A stretch of DNA of 8,007 nucleotides, taken from the NCBI GenBank assembly GCA_002308315.1, contig DBWE01000119.1, forward strand, positions 5,267 through 13,273, given 5' to 3'. The position numbers and the translations under genes were made by a program. Positions 6,630 to 8,007 of the stretch are shown here, one piece after another. The notes beneath the pieces are model-generated. The model had not been told where the DNA came from, ran no database searches, and saw only the letters and a list, made by a program, of their open reading frames with translations. Position 1 is the first letter of the stretch, and each line of letters opens with the position of its first letter. Source of the stretch: Clostridiales bacterium UBA1246. Its GTDB lineage: Bacteria; Bacillota; Clostridia; Oscillospirales; Oscillospiraceae.

Positions 6630-6635
6630 AGGAGG
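6630..6635 (+). promoter_or_regulatory. Ribosome-binding site fixing the GTG start of lysS
   Basis: A perfect AGGAGG lies eight bases before GTG 6644. The next in-frame start, ATG 6659, would be 23 bases away, outside the usual range. The site therefore decides for the GTG start. Confidence 0.85.
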
Positions 6636-6643
6636 CGCCATCC

Positions 6644-8007
6644 GTGACCGAAGAAGAAATGATCGCCAACGGTGAGGAACTCAGCGAAATATTGCAGGTC
6701 CGCCGCGAAAAGCTTGCCAGACTGCAGAGCGGCGGCCGGGATCCGTTCAAGGAGACCCGTTTTGAGCGCAGCGCGTATGCCCGCGAAATAAAGGACGGCT
6801 TCGACGCCTTTGAAAACAAGGACGTCGCCGTAGCCGGGCGAATGATGAGCAAGCGGGACATGGGCAAGGCCTTTTTCTGCGATCTTATGGACGTGAGCGG
6901 CCGTATACAGATGTACGTCCGCATAGACGACCTGGGAGAGGAGGCCTTCGAGGAATTCAAGAAATTCGACATAGGCGATATAATCGGCGCGGAGGGCTTC
7001 GTTTTCCGCACCCGCCGCGGCGAAATATCCGTACATTGCAGGACGATCAGGCTGCTTTCAAAATCCCTGCGGCCGCTGCCGGAAAAATTCCACGGCCTGA
7101 AGGACGAGGAGACGCGCTATCGCCGCAGATATCTTGACCTGATAGTCAACCCCGAGGTGAAGCGCACCTTTGAGATACGCGCGGGGCTTATCAAGAGCGT
7201 GCGCAGCATTCTTGACGCTCTCGGTTACCTCGAGGTGGAGACCCCGGTGCTCAATACGATCTCCGGCGGAGCCAACGCCCGGCCCTTTATCACCCATCAT
7301 AACGCTCTGAACGTCGATATGTATATGCGCATCGCAACGGAGCTGCACCTTAAGCGGCTGATAGTGGGCGGACTTGAAAGAGTGTATGAGATAGGCCGTA
7401 TTTTCCGCAACGAGGGTATGGATACCAAGCACAATCCCGAGTTTACCACCGTGGAATTCTACGAGGCCTACGCCGACATGAACGTGATGATGGAGCGCAC
7501 GGAGCAGATAATTTCCAGCGCGGCCCGCGATTACGTCGGGACTATGAAGATAAGCTATCAGGGCACCGAGCTGAATCTTACCCCTCCGTTTGACAGAATG
7601 ACCATGGCACAGGCCGTTAAAAAATTCACCGGCGTGGATTTTGACTCCTTCTCCTCGGACGCGGACGCGAAAAAGGCCGCGGCTTCCATAGGGATAGAGA
7701 TCAAGGACGGCGACAGCTGGGGCGACCTGCTTTACCGCTGCTTTGACGAAAAGGTGGAGGACAAGCTCATTCAGCCCGTGTTCATAACCATGCATCCCGT
7801 GGAGGTCTCGCCGCTTGCCAAACGCAGCGCGGCCGACGAAAGGCTGACGGAGCGATTTGAACTGTTCATATACGGCCGCGAGATGGCAAACGCCTTCAGC
7901 GAGCTCAACGATCCGATAGATCAGAAGGCGCGCTTCCAGCGGCAGATGGACCTTCGCGCCGCGGGCGACGAGGAAGCCGGCATGATGGACGAGGATTTCC
8001 TCAACGC
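6644..8007 (+). CDS. lysS: Lysyl-tRNA synthetase, class II, 5' part
   Basis: An open frame of 454 codons and two extra bases runs off the window end; bacterial LysRS is usually about 490-510 residues, so only the C-terminal end is missing. The enzyme charges tRNA-Lys with lysine using ATP. After a short helical start (REKLARLQSGGRDPF) comes the OB-fold anticodon-binding domain (about 55-150; VAVAGRMMSKRDMGKAFFCD). The class II catalytic domain follows, starting with EETRYRRRYLDLIVNPEV. Motif 1 ends near GYLEVETPVL (194-203). SGGANARPFITHHNALNVDM and MRIATELHLKRLIVGGLERV are family hallmarks. Motif 2 is FRNEGMDTKHNPEFTTVEFY (254-273), with Arg255 and Glu257. HPVEVSPLAKR and NAFSELNDP lie further on. 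Motif 3 (GxGxDR) lies beyond the edge. The start is GTG, chosen from the perfect AGGAGG eight bases upstream. No T-box or separate promoter precedes it, so it depends on greA transcription. Confidence 0.97.
   Translation, partial: MTEEEMIANGEELSEILQVRREKLARLQSGGRDPFKETRFERSAYAREIKDGFDAFENKDVAVAGRMMSKRDMGKAFFCDLMDVSGRIQMYVRIDDLGEEAFEEFKKFDIGDIIGAEGFVFRTRRGEISVHCRTIRLLSKSLRPLPEKFHGLKDEETRYRRRYLDLIVNPEVKRTFEIRAGLIKSVRSILDALGYLEVETPVLNTISGGANARPFITHHNALNVDMYMRIATELHLKRLIVGGLERVYEIGRIFRNEGMDTKHNPEFTTVEFYEAYADMNVMMERTEQIISSAARDYVGTMKISYQGTELNLTPPFDRMTMAQAVKKFTGVDFDSFSSDADAKKAAASIGIEIKDGDSWGDLLYRCFDEKVEDKLIQPVFITMHPVEVSPLAKRSAADERLTERFELFIYGREMANAFSELNDPIDQKARFQRQMDLRAAGDEEAGMMDEDFLN

Noticed and set aside
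6628..6643. T-box or other riboswitch controlling lysS
   Set aside because: Only 16 nt separate greA and lysS, filled by the ribosome site. No room for a leader, and the greA leader lacks a recognisable T-box sequence (such as TGGNACCGCG).
6160..7011. Minus-strand open frame (283 codons) spanning greA and the start of lysS
   Set aside because: It crosses two well-supported + strand genes and their intergenic ribosome site; Ser/Leu-rich low-complexity product without a recognisable domain.
7058..7795. Minus-strand open frame (245 codons) opposite lysS
   Set aside because: lysS is unmistakable on the + strand here, including motif 2; the opposite frame is open because of G/C-rich third positions. 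No recognisable domain.

Overview
The window looks like chromosomal DNA from a Gram-positive, clostridia-like bacterium (Bacillota), probably a gut or anaerobic lineage with moderately high GC. This rests on gene content and order: a CdaR/PucR-type regulator, ftsE-ftsX, a coiled-coil M23 hydrolase, an S41 (Ctp) protease, then greA-lysS. Codon use fits too: mostly G/C-ending codons, but frequent ATA and AGA/AGG. No lineage marker such as rRNA is present, so the taxonomic call is an inference. All eight genes lie on the + strand. There are no tRNA/rRNA genes, mobile elements or CRISPR arrays.

Layout. (1) 1-549: 3' part of a MalK/UgpC/MsmK-type sugar-ABC-transporter ATPase, followed by a GC-rich hairpin at 580-607 that probably terminates that operon. 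(2) 550-793: intergenic region with a strong sigma-A-type promoter (677-705) and short dyads in the leader. (3) 794-5970: a compact five-gene cluster (regulator, ftsE, ftsX, M23 hydrolase, S41 protease) with gaps of 25, -4, 16 and 1 nt and no internal terminator seen, so almost certainly one transcription unit. (4) 5971-6156: a near-perfect consensus promoter directly after the protease gene, then a leader of about 140 nt holding a 10-bp terminator-like hairpin just upstream of greA. (5) 6157-8007: greA and the first 454 codons of lysS, 16 nt apart.

How the genes work together. FtsE (cytoplasmic ATPase) and FtsX (four-span membrane protein with a large extracellular loop) form the conserved transmembrane switch for cell-wall cleavage. 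The next gene encodes the expected partner: an exported protein with two coiled-coil arms and a LytM/M23 domain. Unlike E. coli EnvC, its zinc-ligand motifs are all present, so it can plausibly cut peptidoglycan itself. The adjacent membrane-anchored PDZ/S41 protease is positioned to trim envelope proteins, perhaps including that hydrolase. The leading CdaR-like regulator may set expression of the unit. GreA and LysRS are housekeeping genes for transcription elongation and translation.

The gene content is largely ordinary. The part most worth a second look is the greA leader: promoter, terminator inside the leader, a competing upstream hairpin and a small ORF that spans them.
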